Shown here piece after piece: positions 43,453 to 56,200 of a DNA stretch of 64,000 nucleotides (its first letter is position 1; each line of letters opens with the position of its first letter). The DNA lies in assembly GCA_011037195.1 (NCBI GenBank), contig JAAEAF010013111.1:62001-126000 (forward strand). Direction: 5' to 3'. The translations under genes were made by a program, and so were the position numbers. The stretch is from Triatoma infestans (taxonomy: Eukaryota > Arthropoda > Insecta > Hemiptera > Reduviidae). Under the pieces are notes generated by a model. That model was not told where the DNA came from, searched no databases, and worked only from the letters and a program-made list of their open reading frames with translations.

Positions 43453-43462
43453 TATATATATA
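43453..43462 (+). promoter_or_regulatory. TATA box of Hsp90
   Basis: TATATATATA directly follows the heat-shock element. Transcription should start about 25-30 bases later (near 43480-43490), in keeping with the short 5'UTR exon that ends at 43557. Confidence 0.75.
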
Positions 43463-43557
43463 TGGTGAGTGAGTCAGCGTCACCTACCATTTCTCATTGA
43501 AAGCGCTAACTAGCAAGTGTACTTTTTTAGTGTGATTTTTTCAAGAATTTATCAGAG

Positions 43558-43689
43558 GTAAAGTACAGTTTTTTATTATGTTTTTTTGTTACATTTAAGC
43601 CAGTAATTTAGTATATTTAATTCAAATTGATATTCCTTTCTATCAGAAGTTAATGATGAAGTTTGTAATTTCAATTGATTCCTTTGCAG
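43558..43689 (+). other. Hsp83: Hsp90 5'UTR intron
   Basis: Donor CAGAG|GTAAAG at 43557/43558 and acceptor TTTGCAG at 43689, which lies immediately before the start codon ATG (43690-43692). A leader intron is also found in insect Hsp83 genes. Confidence 0.7.
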
Positions 43690-46600
43690 ATGCCTGAGGA
43701 CGTTGAAATGAATGGAGAAGTTGAGACATTCGCCTTTCAGGCAGAAATTGCCCAGCTTATGTCTCTTATTATTAATACATTTTATTCAAACAAGGAAATA
43801 TTTTTACGAGAACTTATTTCTAATTCGTCTGATGTAAGTATCAATTCATATAGGTTTAAATGATTTTGAGTAGTTTACTTAAAATACCTTTCTGAGAAAA
43901 AAGACCCAGTTAGAAAATTTGACTATACCTACTTAGACCGGATCAATTATTATTATTTTTAGTAGAAAAATAAATATTGAAGTGCAGGTAGATTTCTATT
44001 TCTGGTATAATTCAAGTATTATGAATTCTTCCATTCTAAACATATTTGTGCTATATAAATGCGATCTTAAACTCTTAAAAGAAACAAAATCCGCCTATCT
44101 CATATGAAACTCTTGAGTTTGAAACCGGAGCTTTAACAAAGTGGAATATATTTTTTTATAGTAATGTTTTCACCATTATATATGGTTTACCTTAGATTTT
44201 GGGCCACTCCAGCAAGTCACATGCCTACCTCCGATTATTGCGCACAATTGAGGGTGCAGTAACTGAAATGAATAACTAGAACGAGCATCATCGGTGTAAT
44301 GTAAAGTGAATAGAAAACAGATTAAGTGGTTATGAAGTATTAATGAATATATATTATTTTCAGTAGCATAGGACTGTCGTGGCTGACATCCTTCCCAACT
44401 ACTATAATCACCCCTTTTTTTTTTTAATTTAATTTTTTTTTAATTTTACTTCCTTTTACTTTTAAATTTTTGAGCTTTTTCAAGTTATTCAGCATACCAC
44501 CACCGTGCTTCTATTTTTTTTAAAAAATTTTTTCATTATATTTCATCTAATTTTCAATTGCTGGTATTGCGATTGTGTCAAATTTTTGACTGGCCTATGA
44601 TCCTTTCCCTTATTAACAGATTGGGGTTTATCCATTCAGTTAATTTTGTCGACTAGCGTTTAAGAACGCAGAATAAAAACTTGCATATTTTTTAAGGCGG
44701 GTTTAACGTCAAACTACCAAATTAGTTGTCCATAGGCAGAATATATTATGAATGTAGCGCGAAGTTCCCAGTGGATATGGTTTTTATGTACATAACATTT
44801 ATTTCTGACCTTTTCGTAATGGAGTTTTCATCCGAATACACATTTTGAGGACCTCAAAAGCGTCCTCCTTAGGTCTTCTCAAACTCGGAAGTGGTTTTTT
44901 CGAAGTGGTCTCGTGCTCTCTCCCTGTGCTTTGTGTGTGTAAGCATATAATTATGCATATATAGGAACACCATACAGCATAGTATAGTAACGAAAAATCG
45001 CAGGAAGTTCGTATTTGACTATTCGTTTGGGTATCCGGTTTCTCACCCGAAACTATTTTATTGAAGGAATTTTTTTTTTATGATAATCTGGAAAGTAGCC
45101 CCAAAGATTTCTTAAAACTTTTTATATACACTACATACATCAATGACTTTTATTGATAACACTTTTTCTTGAGATTATGTAAGGGGTGTAAGAATGTAAG
45201 GGGTGTTTTGGGGATGGGTGGAATTATGCTTTCCTCTAAAGAATTAGAATTAATTGTTTTGCCAAAATTCAGAGTTTAAATAATCGATAATTCTGATGGA
45301 AGGGTTGCAGTTTAGGGAGGGGAGTTGTAATGCCGAACATGATTGAAAGCCTTTTTTCCATTATACATTGAATTTGATTTAAAGCATGTCTTTAATGAAC
45401 ATATTTTTTTCAGGCATTGGATAAAATCCGATATGAGTCTCTCACAGACCCTTCAAGATTAGAAAGTGGAAAAGAATTGTTTATTAAGATTGTTCCAAAC
45501 AAGGATGACAGGACTCTAACCATTATTGATTCGTAAGTACTTTCTAAAATCCCTCTTCCGTTGAAAAAAAACTTCTGTTGAAGTATTTATCCTATTAGAT
45601 AATCAGTGTGTTACATTTTGCCAGTGTTTAATATGTTAGAATGATGTTAACTCTCATAATGAACATTAAGCAGTCTGCATTTCTGTCACTTATATATCTG
45701 TTTTCTGTTCAATATATATAGATATATTTCTATTTTTGTTTTTATATATCTATTTTCTATTCAAGATATTTGCGAGAATATGTACAGCCTCGTAACTTTT
45801 GTAATTTCTGAAATTTGAGCCAGCCTTTTTGTCATAATTACTTGATAAATTTAGACAGATGAAGTAGTGTTTTACATCTTAAGAAATTATTCTTAATCAA
45901 GAAGTCATCTTGATTAATTCTGAATCAATTAGTCGTCTAATTAATTTTTTCTTTTTCAGTGGTATTGGTATGACCAAGGCAGATCTTGTGAATAATTTGG
46001 GAACCATTGCGAAATCTGGCACAAAGGCGTTTATGGAAGCACTGCAAGCAGGCGCTGACATATCAATGATTGGACAGTTTGGTGTTGGCTTCTACTCTGC
46101 TTATCTAGTAGCCGATAAAGTGACAGTTAGTTCCAAACATAATGACGACGAACAATACTTGTGGGAGTCATCAGCAGGCGGATCATTCACAATTCGTCCT
46201 GATCCTGGCGAGCCACTTGGTAGGGGAACAAAAATAGTTTTACACATCAAAGAAGACCAAACTGATTATCTAGAAGAAAGAAAAATTAAGGAAGTCGTCA
46301 AGAAACATTCACAGTTTATTGGATATCCCATTAAACTTCTTGTTGAAAAGGAAAGAGATAAGGAATTAAGCGAAGATGAAGAGGAGGAAGAGAAAAAGGA
46401 AGGGGAAGAAGAAAAGAAGGAAGAAGATAAACCAAAAATAGAGGACGTAGGCGAAGATGAGGAAGAAGATAAAGATAAAGATAAGAAAAAGAAGAAGAAA
46501 ACAGTAAAGGAAAAGTATACGGAAGACGAGGAATTAAACAAAACGAAACCAATTTGGACGAGAAATCCTGATGATATATCACAGGATGAATATGGAGAGT

Positions 46601-47868
46601 TTTATAAATCTCTAACAAACGATTGGGAAGACCATCTAGCTGTTAAACATTTTTCAGTTGAAGGTCAGCTAGAGTTCAGGGCTTTACTTTTTGTACCTAG
46701 AAGAGCTCCATTCGATCTTTTTGAGAACAAAAAACGGAAGAATAATATAAAACTTTATGTAAGACGGGTATTTATTATGGACAATTGTGAAGATTTAATA
46801 CCAGAGTACCTTAATTTCATCAAAGGTGTGGTCGACAGTGAAGATTTGCCATTGAATATTTCAAGAGAAATGTTACAGCAAAACAAAATTTTGAAGGTAA
46901 TAAGGAAGAATCTTGTGAAAAAATGTTTAGAACTCTTTGATGAACTAGCCGAGGATAAGGAAAATTACAACAAATTTTATGCCCAGTTTGGTAAAAATTT
47001 GAAATTAGGAATCCATGAAGACTCACAAAATAGGAAAAAATTATCAGAATTACTACGATATCACACTTCTGCATCTGGTGACGAAGCTTGCCCACTTAAA
47101 GATTACGTTGCAAGAATGAAGGATAATCAGAAACATATTTATTATATTACTGGAGAGAACAAGGAACAAGTTGCTAATTCTTCATTTGTAGAAAGAGTTA
47201 AGAAGCGTGGTTTTGAAGTTGTCTATATGACAGAACCTATTGATGAATATGTAGTACAACAAATGAAAGAATTTGATGGAAAACAACTTGTGTCAGTTAC
47301 CAAAGAAGGATTGGAATTGCCAGAAGATGAAGATGAGAAAAAGAAGAGAGAAGAAGATAAAGCCAAGTTTGAAAATCTGTGTAAAGTAATGAAAGATATC
47401 CTAGATAAGAAGGTTGAAAAAGTAGTTGTGAGCAACAGACTAGTTGATTCACCTTGCTGTATTGTTACCTCTCAATATGGTTGGACCGCAAATATGGAGC
47501 GAATTATGAAAGCACAGGCCCTAAGAGATACATCTACTATGGGTTACATGGCAGCTAAAAAACATCTTGAAATTAACCCTGACCATCCTATTATTGACAC
47601 TTTGCGACAGAAAGCGGAAGCTGACAAGAATGATAAATCTGTCAAAGATCTAGTCATCCTTCTTTTCGAAACTTCTCTTCTTTCATCTGGGTTCGGTCTT
47701 GATGATCCTCAGTTACATGCATCTAGAATTTACCGTATGATTAAGCTTGGTCTTGGAATAGATGATGACCTGGCACCAACTTCCGATGAAACCGAAACTG
47801 CTGATGCCGAAATGCCACCTCTTGAAGCGAGTACAGAAGATACATCAAGGATGGAAGAAGTCGATTAA
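43690..47868 (+). CDS. Hsp83: Heat shock protein 90, cytosolic (Hsp83)
   Basis: Coding exons 43690-43833, 45414-45532 and 45960-47868 join to 723 codons plus stop, normal for insect cytosolic Hsp90. The N-terminal ATPase (GHKL) domain shows [53 protein letters not shown] and [14 protein letters not shown] long charged linker (about residues 215-275: acidic and lysine runs) precedes the middle domain ([27 protein letters not shown]). The protein ends MEEVD, the docking motif for TPR co-chaperones, so it is cytosolic and complete. It is an ATP-dependent dimeric chaperone. Control: HSE and TATA box upstream. Intron 1 (1.58 kb) contains an inverted family-R repeat. Confidence 0.97.
44860..45360 (-). 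repeat. Family-R interspersed repeat in Hsp90 intron 1
   Basis: The run GTGTGTAAGCAT, ACGAAAAATCGCAGGAAG and a nearby CACCCGAAACTA block match family R read in reverse, compared with 52010-52090. It is degenerate and its limits are approximate. Confidence 0.4.
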
Positions 47869-49661
47869 ACTTATTTATTTATTAATATATATCGTTAACA
47901 AATTCCGTATTTTTTTATACTTCTCAATATTTGAGAAATCGCTGTGATTTTTTTTTTATAATGTATTACTTCATTTGAAATATCTAATGTAGATATTTAA
48001 GATGTTTTTTGTAATAAAATATGTTTTAAGCTTTATTTAAGCTTCTTAATTTTCTGTTGCAACTATTTAAGATGATCTCCTTTTAAATTGTGCATTTTTC
48101 AGAGCAGCACATTTATGATAATGTAACGGTATATAAATATATCTTAGTACATATTTGGCATAAACGTAAGGTGGTGAGATAGTTCAGTGAAACTGCTAAA
48201 TCTCATTGTTTGTTATTTGGAAATTTGCTTAGTTTTAATATTAGTTGCCAGAGGTGCCAAGTTCAAACAGGATTTTAAAATGGAGTTAAGGCCTCTCAAA
48301 TGTGTATTAAACATTATAAAATTTTTCTAAGTAACTTATTAAAGTTTTGTTAATATTTTGTGTTTTTTTAACACTAAAAAATGATACAAAATAGGGCAGT
48401 TGAGTTGACTTAGGTTTTTTTTTAAAAAGGAAAAAATCAGAAATGAATAGAGTTAGATGGAAATTGAAAGGCGATTAGATGTGAATTAAGGAATAGGAAA
48501 CAGATATAGAAGAAAATAGAAATTATGTTGATATTTTTAATATATGGAATTATCTACTCAATGTAGGCGAAGTAGTAGGCCAGTGTTAAGCAATGTTACT
48601 GTGAGCCAAAAACGCATTTGTTGGAGGTAATTGTTGAGCTTACGTTAGTAAGCTATGGCGAGGTAATCATACATCAGGCCAAGAGCAGTTATTACAGTAA
48701 ATACGATTATTCGGTTTTAAACGCTATTTAGCTGAGGACTTATTTTAAGAAACTAAAATTTGAAAACTAAAGTCTAAAAATTGGCAGTGAAGTGATCTCA
48801 ATACACTTCAATTTGCATTAAAACAATTACCATTGAAAGAATTTTTGCTTTTCTGTCTGTTGTACCAGGCCACTGCTTTGATAATCAACAAAATTGTTAC
48901 AAGATTTTGTTAATAGTAAAATTAACAAAGAATGAAAATTTACATTTAAGAAAGAAAAGTAAGATTTTTATTCACATCCCTGATACAATCGATCCTGTAA
49001 ATAAATTCAAGTAACAGTTGAAAAGATATTGTCATGGATTAAGATTTGAGATCTCTAGTTTAGCCTGGACTTTTTCAGTATCTTTTTGAAAAAGTGTAAA
49101 CTCAAATGATGAGAAATTAACTCACTTCTTTTAATATCATGCCAAATTCTAACTCATTCCTCAATCGTCCAACTTTGTTTATGCATCTTTATTTGATATA
49201 GACAGTTTGTTTTCTTCTTGAAATAGAATAAAAAATAAAATTTTGGGGAACTGGAAGATGTTATGCGATCATGTCTTATTTTTAATGATATTAATTCGTA
49301 AAACACGAAACAAAAATAATGTAGATTTGTTTTTTTTTTGAGAAACAAAACTGCAGAGCATTTATTTATAATATTTAAGTAAATACTATTTTATTTGAAA
49401 TTTGTTGTTAAGATGACTTAAAAATGAAAGAAATTGCAGGTTTACTGAATCTATATTAAAACCAGTTATAAATTTTTCCAATCAATTATATTTGTGCACA
49501 TTATGTAAGAAAATAGAAAATTGGTCACGACCTATTTGAAATCTAGCACTTTGAATGTTACAACTATTGTATTGTACGATTGTCTACTCAATAAATATTT
49601 AAGCATTATAATTTGCTATTTTAATGAAAAACATATTTGCTAATAATTACCAGCTGATTTT
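47869..49661. other. Hsp90 3' flank and intergenic DNA
   Basis: AATAAA at 48013-48018 is the likely Hsp90 polyadenylation signal. The remaining 1.6 kb is AT-rich, with short frames and no recognisable gene or repeat family. Confidence 0.6.
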
Positions 49662-50223
49662 TTAATCATCTTTGGTATTAGGATTGATATTGCTTTGCCC
49701 TGTTCTTTTACTAGTAATCTTAAAGTTTGACAATCTGTTGAAAAGTCTGAAAAAAGAGCAACTTCTTGGCAATTTTTTCGTTTTTTTAGGCCATTTGCCG
49801 CATACGGTTTTATTATCGGAAGGTGTTTGTTCTGCGGAGGAATCCGACGATTCATTCAGAATTACAAAGACAGAACGATTCGACAGGTCCATTAGAAAAC
49901 TATTTGTTTCTGTAGTGTAGATTACTGTTGACGGTTTTTTATTCTCTGAAGGTAATTCATTTCTAGCCACAGCAACACATTCTTCATTATTATAAGTAAT
50001 AGGTTTGCCACACATTAAACAATTAGGAAAGAAGTTTTCATTAATAATTGCTCCAGAATTGTCTTGCATAAATTCTTTTAATCTACATATGTTTTCATTT
50101 GTGCTATCAATATCTCTGTCATCTTCATTACTTCTAAACGATAATGAGATGTTCGATACGGATTGCAATGATGTATTAAAATTTGATTCCTCTTTCTTAT
50201 CTTTTTTGTTCTCTTCGTCCATT
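49662..50223 (-). CDS. Open 186-codon exon or short gene
   Basis: A continuous frame from ATG 50222 to stop 49662. It may be a single-exon gene or the last exon of the PPxY gene, as an acceptor (CCTAG|A) sits right before the ATG and fits phase. It has a CLMCGK knuckle-like pair of cysteines, a Ser/Asn/Asp-rich composition and a basic segment (KWPKKTKKLPRS) near the C-terminus. No family recognised. Confidence 0.45.
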
Positions 50224-53200
50224 CTAGGTTTTTGTCTGATCTAATTCATGAAAATAAGTGACTTTATTGACTAGAAACCCTGAAATTCACTACAAAACCT
50301 TATACCGACATGGAAAGTATAAAGGAATAAAAAATATTACATGAATTACCCTTCTCAACTAGTCTCTCCCCACAAGTAATCAGAAGAAGATTAGTAAGAT
50401 AACGGTGAAGGGAAGAAATTGTTAGTATGCAGGTATCACAATTACTTTTATTTTTTTTAATAATAGAAAAAAAAAATCTACAGAAAAATAAGATATTTAG
50501 AAAAACATTAGATTTTTGTACACACGCCTTTTATTAAAGAGTAATTTTGTAATCTTTGGAGTTAGTATGTAACCAAATTATTACAGCTGAAAATTAAAAT
50601 ATGCACCTGTTTAAAATACTTCAAGAACTTTTTACAATTTAGTTAATAGTTTACCTTGGAGATTGTCCAATTTTGTAACTTCCCATTTTTCAATGGGCTT
50701 GAGACCAGGAACGGTGATAAAAGAAATTTTTTACACCTATTAAAACCGAAGATAAAACTGTAATACCAAATTACACCACATAGTACTGAGAATCTGATTT
50801 TTGTAAATAATTTCAGTAAGTCAATATGTATTTCATAATATATGATATAAAAGAAAATTGAATCAATTGACGTGATGCACATTTATTTTTAGCCTAATAA
50901 GCCATTTTCAAAGCTAAACTCAACCAATTACAGTACGCAATAAATAGCGAGTGCATCAAATCCAAAAGAATATAGTTCTCGAAAGAATCCTTGGATTTAA
51001 ATTGGCGTTCCCTTTAATTAATTACATATATGACTGTTGAGGATTTTAAAAAGCAAATGAAAACGAGCTGGTATGAAATTTGCAATATTAGGGTCTTAAA
51101 TATAAGTATCAACAAACTTCAAGGAAGGTTTACCAAATTAATACTGGTAAAAACTTTATTGCGGAAATGCCGATTGTTTCTTCTATAATATTTTATGCAA
51201 AAATGAATTAGTACATTAACATTTTTTACAATTTTGTAACTCAGAAATTATTTATTCGCTCTCAAGTAGTGAGTATACACCTAAACATGCAGCACATGTA
51301 GGACAATAATGGTAAGTCGTCTTGAAGTAGCTGAAGCAATAAGGAAGCAGACAGCAAGGCCAGCATCTGAAGTAATAAAATGCTCGTCATTTTTACATTT
51401 CTAATAATCTATTAATATATACAACATCTAAAACAAAACAAAAGTAAACTTGAATATAATTAAAAAGGTAATGAATGTAGTATTTTATATGATCAGTACT
51501 TTGAGATGTATACATAATAAGCTACATAAAGTTTTAACATTTTTAATTTGTTAAATTGAATAAATAAAAAATAAATAAAATGAATAAGCTTATAGCTCTT
51601 CAATTACCATAACGAAGCAGACAGCTGAAAAAAAACAATAAATTTATTTCTGAATGTCTTGACCGTCAAATATAGGAACAAGTAATTTTCATTATTCTTT
51701 ATGTGACATCCACCACATCATCTCTTTCTGCTATTCTATTGATATTATTGCATACTTAAAGCCGGAAAGAATCTCTGATGGTAAAAAATAATGGTTTCTC
51801 AGGATGTAACCGAAGGAAAATTACCTAACCAGATCAACTAATTGTTATATACATAATATATTAAACATTCATTTTTACTTTCTCTATTGCTGTAAGAGGG
51901 AGTATTGCATTCGGTTAGATTTAAGAAATTAAATTTTCACCTAAAATACATCTTTTGACGTCCGATAAATACGAATAAATTTTTTAGCGAATGGTCTCTA
52001 TGTGTGTATGCGAACAAAATATCTAAAAAACGAAAAATCGCAAGACATTCAGCTTAGATACCCTCTTTGCTAAAATCCATTAACGAGATGAGTTTACTGA
52101 ATTTTTTTTTCAATTTTCTCTATGTTGCTTCAAAAAAATGATGTCTCTCTCTCCCTCTCTTTCTTGTATGTCTTGTGTGTGTGTATTTGCGGTTAACAAA
52201 ACTTAAAAACAAATTTAGGTGTATCCTGGAGATCCGACTAAATACTCGTAATACGTTTAAAAAACTCTGTAATGCCTTGTATTTTCCTTATCTTAAATTT
52301 TAATCTCTTTTTACTTTCACTTACGTTGGTAAGAGGAAGTATGGGGATTGTGTCAATTTTTCGAACATCAGTTTCACCGGAAAGTATAAATATTGTGGTC
52401 CATGAATATGAAAAATATGTTTTTGGAGAATGGCCTTTGCATGTGGTTTCTAATATTCAAAGTGTATCAAAAACTAAAAATTGCAAGAAACTCAAATTCA
52501 ATATTCCGTTTTGCATACTGTTATCGAATATTTCAATCAAAATCCGTCACCGTAAAATGCGATTTTATTGTTTTGCTTCTTCAGTTTTTCTCATTTTTAT
52601 GTAACTTTTATTTGAAACATTTTTCCAAGAAAATTGTTATTTGGAGAATGCCGGGGCAGCTGCTGTGTTAAGTTTTCCTCTTAAGTGCCACTTCTGTCTA
52701 ATGCCGGTTCCATCACTTTTATAGTATAAAGGAATTATTAGAATTCCAAATTTGAAGAAAATCGATTAACCGGAAATGCGATAATGCGATTTAAAGTATC
52801 TTTCTGAGTTTTTTGGATTATTATTTTTTTTTTTTTTTAACAAACCGATTAAAAGATTTTCTGTAAATTTTGAATGCTAACTGAAGCGATTCTGTTTTAT
52901 CTGAAAAACGTTTCAAGAAAGACTGATTTTAGGAATTCTGAGTATGTATGAGCTAGGCTTAACTTTTAATTGCCGTTCAAGTTTCGCTGGAAGCCATTCT
53001 CCAAAAACAGGCTTTTCATATTCATTAGGCCACAATGCATGTACATTCCGGTGAAACTTAAGTTCCAAAATTTAACAAGATTCCCTAGCAATCTCATTAG
53101 TGTGCACTTATACCCTAAAAAATCAACAAAAATGTTTCCCATCACCCATATATATACATTGCCAAGGTGAACTAAACGCGTTTAGTGAACATTCCGGTTT

Positions 53201-56200
53201 TGAAGATAAATTGTGAATTAGAATTATTATAATAATTGCAGTAAGAGCAAATCATGTGTTTTATCCAGATTTTTTCTTTTATTAAGCCAGGATTCCTAAA
53301 TGCTGAATAGAATGAATAGAAAAAAGTCCAACTAAGTACATATTCAGATAAAAGCCAAGTAAATGTTCTTGATGAAGTCTGTTACTTGGCCTCAATAAAA
53401 TTGCACTAATATTCCCGTCCCATGGATCTTTGAAGGCGCTTTTTTTTAAAGGTTATAAAATCCCATAGAATCCAAAGCTAAATCCATTGCATGTCAGATC
53501 TGAAGTTGTCGGTCTGAATTTGAGCCAGGTAAGAATTATCAGCTATCAACTACCACCACCTGAAAAGTTCAACCTCCATCATCCAGAAGAATGGAACTGA
53601 ATAGAACTGAAACATCACAGGTAAACATGTTTTTGTTCTGTTTGGGCGAAGGTGTAAATAAGTTGTTGAATGCATTGGCATGTCAGAAAATGTGAGAACA
53701 TATAAAACTATTAAAGAGAAACTACTAGAACATTTTAAAGTAAGAAAAATAAATTTTATGAAAGAACTATGTTCTTTCAGCATTTTCAAAGAGAGGAAGA
53801 ATCTATTGATTCCTTTATTATATATTTATATAGAATGACTAAAAGTTGCAAAAGGGGGTGTGAATCCTGTAAGTGGAAGGGTTTTGCTGATAACATGGTT
53901 TTATTGAAATTAGTTACCGGCCTAAGAGATAAGGCGCTCTCACAGAAGAAAATAGAAACAGAAGCAAAGGCATCGGTTTTTTTCAGCGACACGGCTCAAG
54001 ATTGATCATTAAGTGTGGATCACGAATCAGGTAAGTGGATTGGCAAACACTCACGATCTTATATCGTTAAATCTGTTGAGGGAGAGATCAAGAAAAATCA
54101 AATTTACTTAATGCCCGTAAGAGAGAGGGAGAAAGAAGAGGGAAGAAATGAAACTACTTCCAGATCAGCGAACGCACAGGCAACTTAGACGAGGGCGTCC
54201 CTCATCCTCTAAGAATAGCAGAGAATACCATACTGCTATAGGAGGCCAATTAAATCCGAGGAAAGGCTAAGATTCGAATAAAGGAAGATGTAGGATAGAG
54301 CATATGCATTATCATGTGGCTTTATGGTAATGAGTTATTAATAAAAGAGTATAAGGTGTTGAAATGAAATAAGAAAGAGTGGAAAAATATAGAGTAACGT
54401 TCAGTAATTTGTCTTATTATTATTATAATTATTAGCTTTCTTTACAAACTTCTTTTCTTTTTAACTTTTAAGCAGAAAGCGGAATTTATTTGACAACCTA
54501 GAGTGCAAATACAGTACCGTCACAAAATCGCACACAGAAAACACTAGCCACATACGGAAAAGCAATATTCCATACAAAATTACTGCTCACTTACCACTGT
54601 AATACCACAATCTTATCTCAAAATTTGACAGAGGAAATGTATATCATTATCTATTTAAACTTAATTAATGTGCTTTAATAATTTTTACTTACCCTAAAAA
54701 GCATAATGTAATCGCAGACATATGCGTGAATCTTGACAAACGGTGTTTCACTTGTGTAAATACCATCGACCGACAAATGAAGCAATAAGCAGGTTGTCTA
54801 TTATGGCCCCAAAGTGCTAACAAAACAACATAATTTTTCTAATGTCTGATGCCATGTTCAATATAGTAGCACACAACATTTAAAATGAAAATCAAGCTCA
54901 AAAATAAGAAATCATTTAAAAGTTCCAAGGGTGCCATGCGTGTTCTAAGGGCATGCATGCATGTTCTATATTTTTTTACTTGAACTGTTTAGTAGTAATC
55001 AAAACTCAGAAAATCCACTGACCCAAAATAAAAGCTACATCAAAAATTTTTTTTGATTCAATAATTATATTTTCTTAGAATAATAAGAACAATAATACAA
55101 TAGGTTGAGAGGATGACCTGAAGGAGGCAGAAGCGTTGTAGTTGCAAACATGGCGCCCTAGACAATCGAATGAGATTACATTTTTTAAGGCAGCAGGGGT
55201 CAGAATTAATCCTGAGTGCGGTAATCGTTGAACGTGCGAACACAAACCCCGTTGATCTCAGTAATGTGGAACAGGGAATGCTCGAAAATTCTGAACACCC
55301 CTTGAATGCAGCCATCGCTTGGAGGATAAGGCACTTCACGGGCTCCCGGCGTCATTGGATGGCGAGTGGATTGATAAGAAAGCATCCTTGGCAAGGTGGA
55401 CACGTGGGAGGTGGAGGGAGTCTTGATGGCATTCAAGACCATGTAATTCAACGAAATACTACAGGTGGAACGTAATGAATGACAGCAGAGTCTGTCAAAG
55501 GGCCTCAGAAACCGTCCACATCTGCTTGCGTTCGGTTCTAGCGCAGAGAAATTACCAGCAAATGCACAATATACCAGCATGGCCAAGATTTTGCACCGAG
55601 AGCAGTAGGCCTGGTCTATGATGCCTCTCCCTATTTTAAATATGACTTCAGATTGCTACACTAAGATATATTTGTATGGAAGAGGTGCGACAGGGGCAGA
55701 AGGCCAAAATTTTCGGACCAGATATTCAATCAAACTAATACAGCTCTAAATTGTTGCTGTTTAATTAGACGATTTATTTCTTCTTTTTTTTTATTCTAAA
55801 AAATAAAATTTTAGCATGTGTAATATGAAATTGAAAAATTGTTAACTTGTGATATTAAAAAAACCACTATTGTTTGATCCTCAAGTAGTATCTTAAAAAG
55901 ATAAGAATATTAAATTTCTTAGGAAGTAGTTTTTTCGATAAATATAATCATCTTAAATTATTTTCATCTTCTTTTTCCTTGTAACAGCTTTGAAAGTAAT
56001 TTCCCACCATATTTAACATAATAATAGCGACATATTTCTGCACCTACCTCATGTAGAAAATTAAAGGCAATCTGTCGCTTTTGATATTGTCTATTTCTGT
56101 CGCGTACGTGAAATGATAATCTAAAGCTGTCAAATTAAAGTAGTATCATAAGTAGAATTTGAGATGAATATTATTCTAAGAAAGATATCATGAAAAACAC

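Larger units (their letters stand above)
50224..56047. other. Long intron or intergenic stretch with transposon debris
   Basis: This holds an inverted family-R repeat (51880-52930), an LTR-retrotransposon gag-like relic (53660-54005), and a GC-richer block of open frames (55110-55630). I see no convincing cellular exon besides the tentative one at 56120-56048. Confidence 0.5.

Noticed and set aside
46266..46618. Minus-strand frames across the Hsp90 charged linker
   Set aside because: Ser/Phe runs come from reading the acidic/lysine linker backwards; the sense frame is plainly Hsp90.
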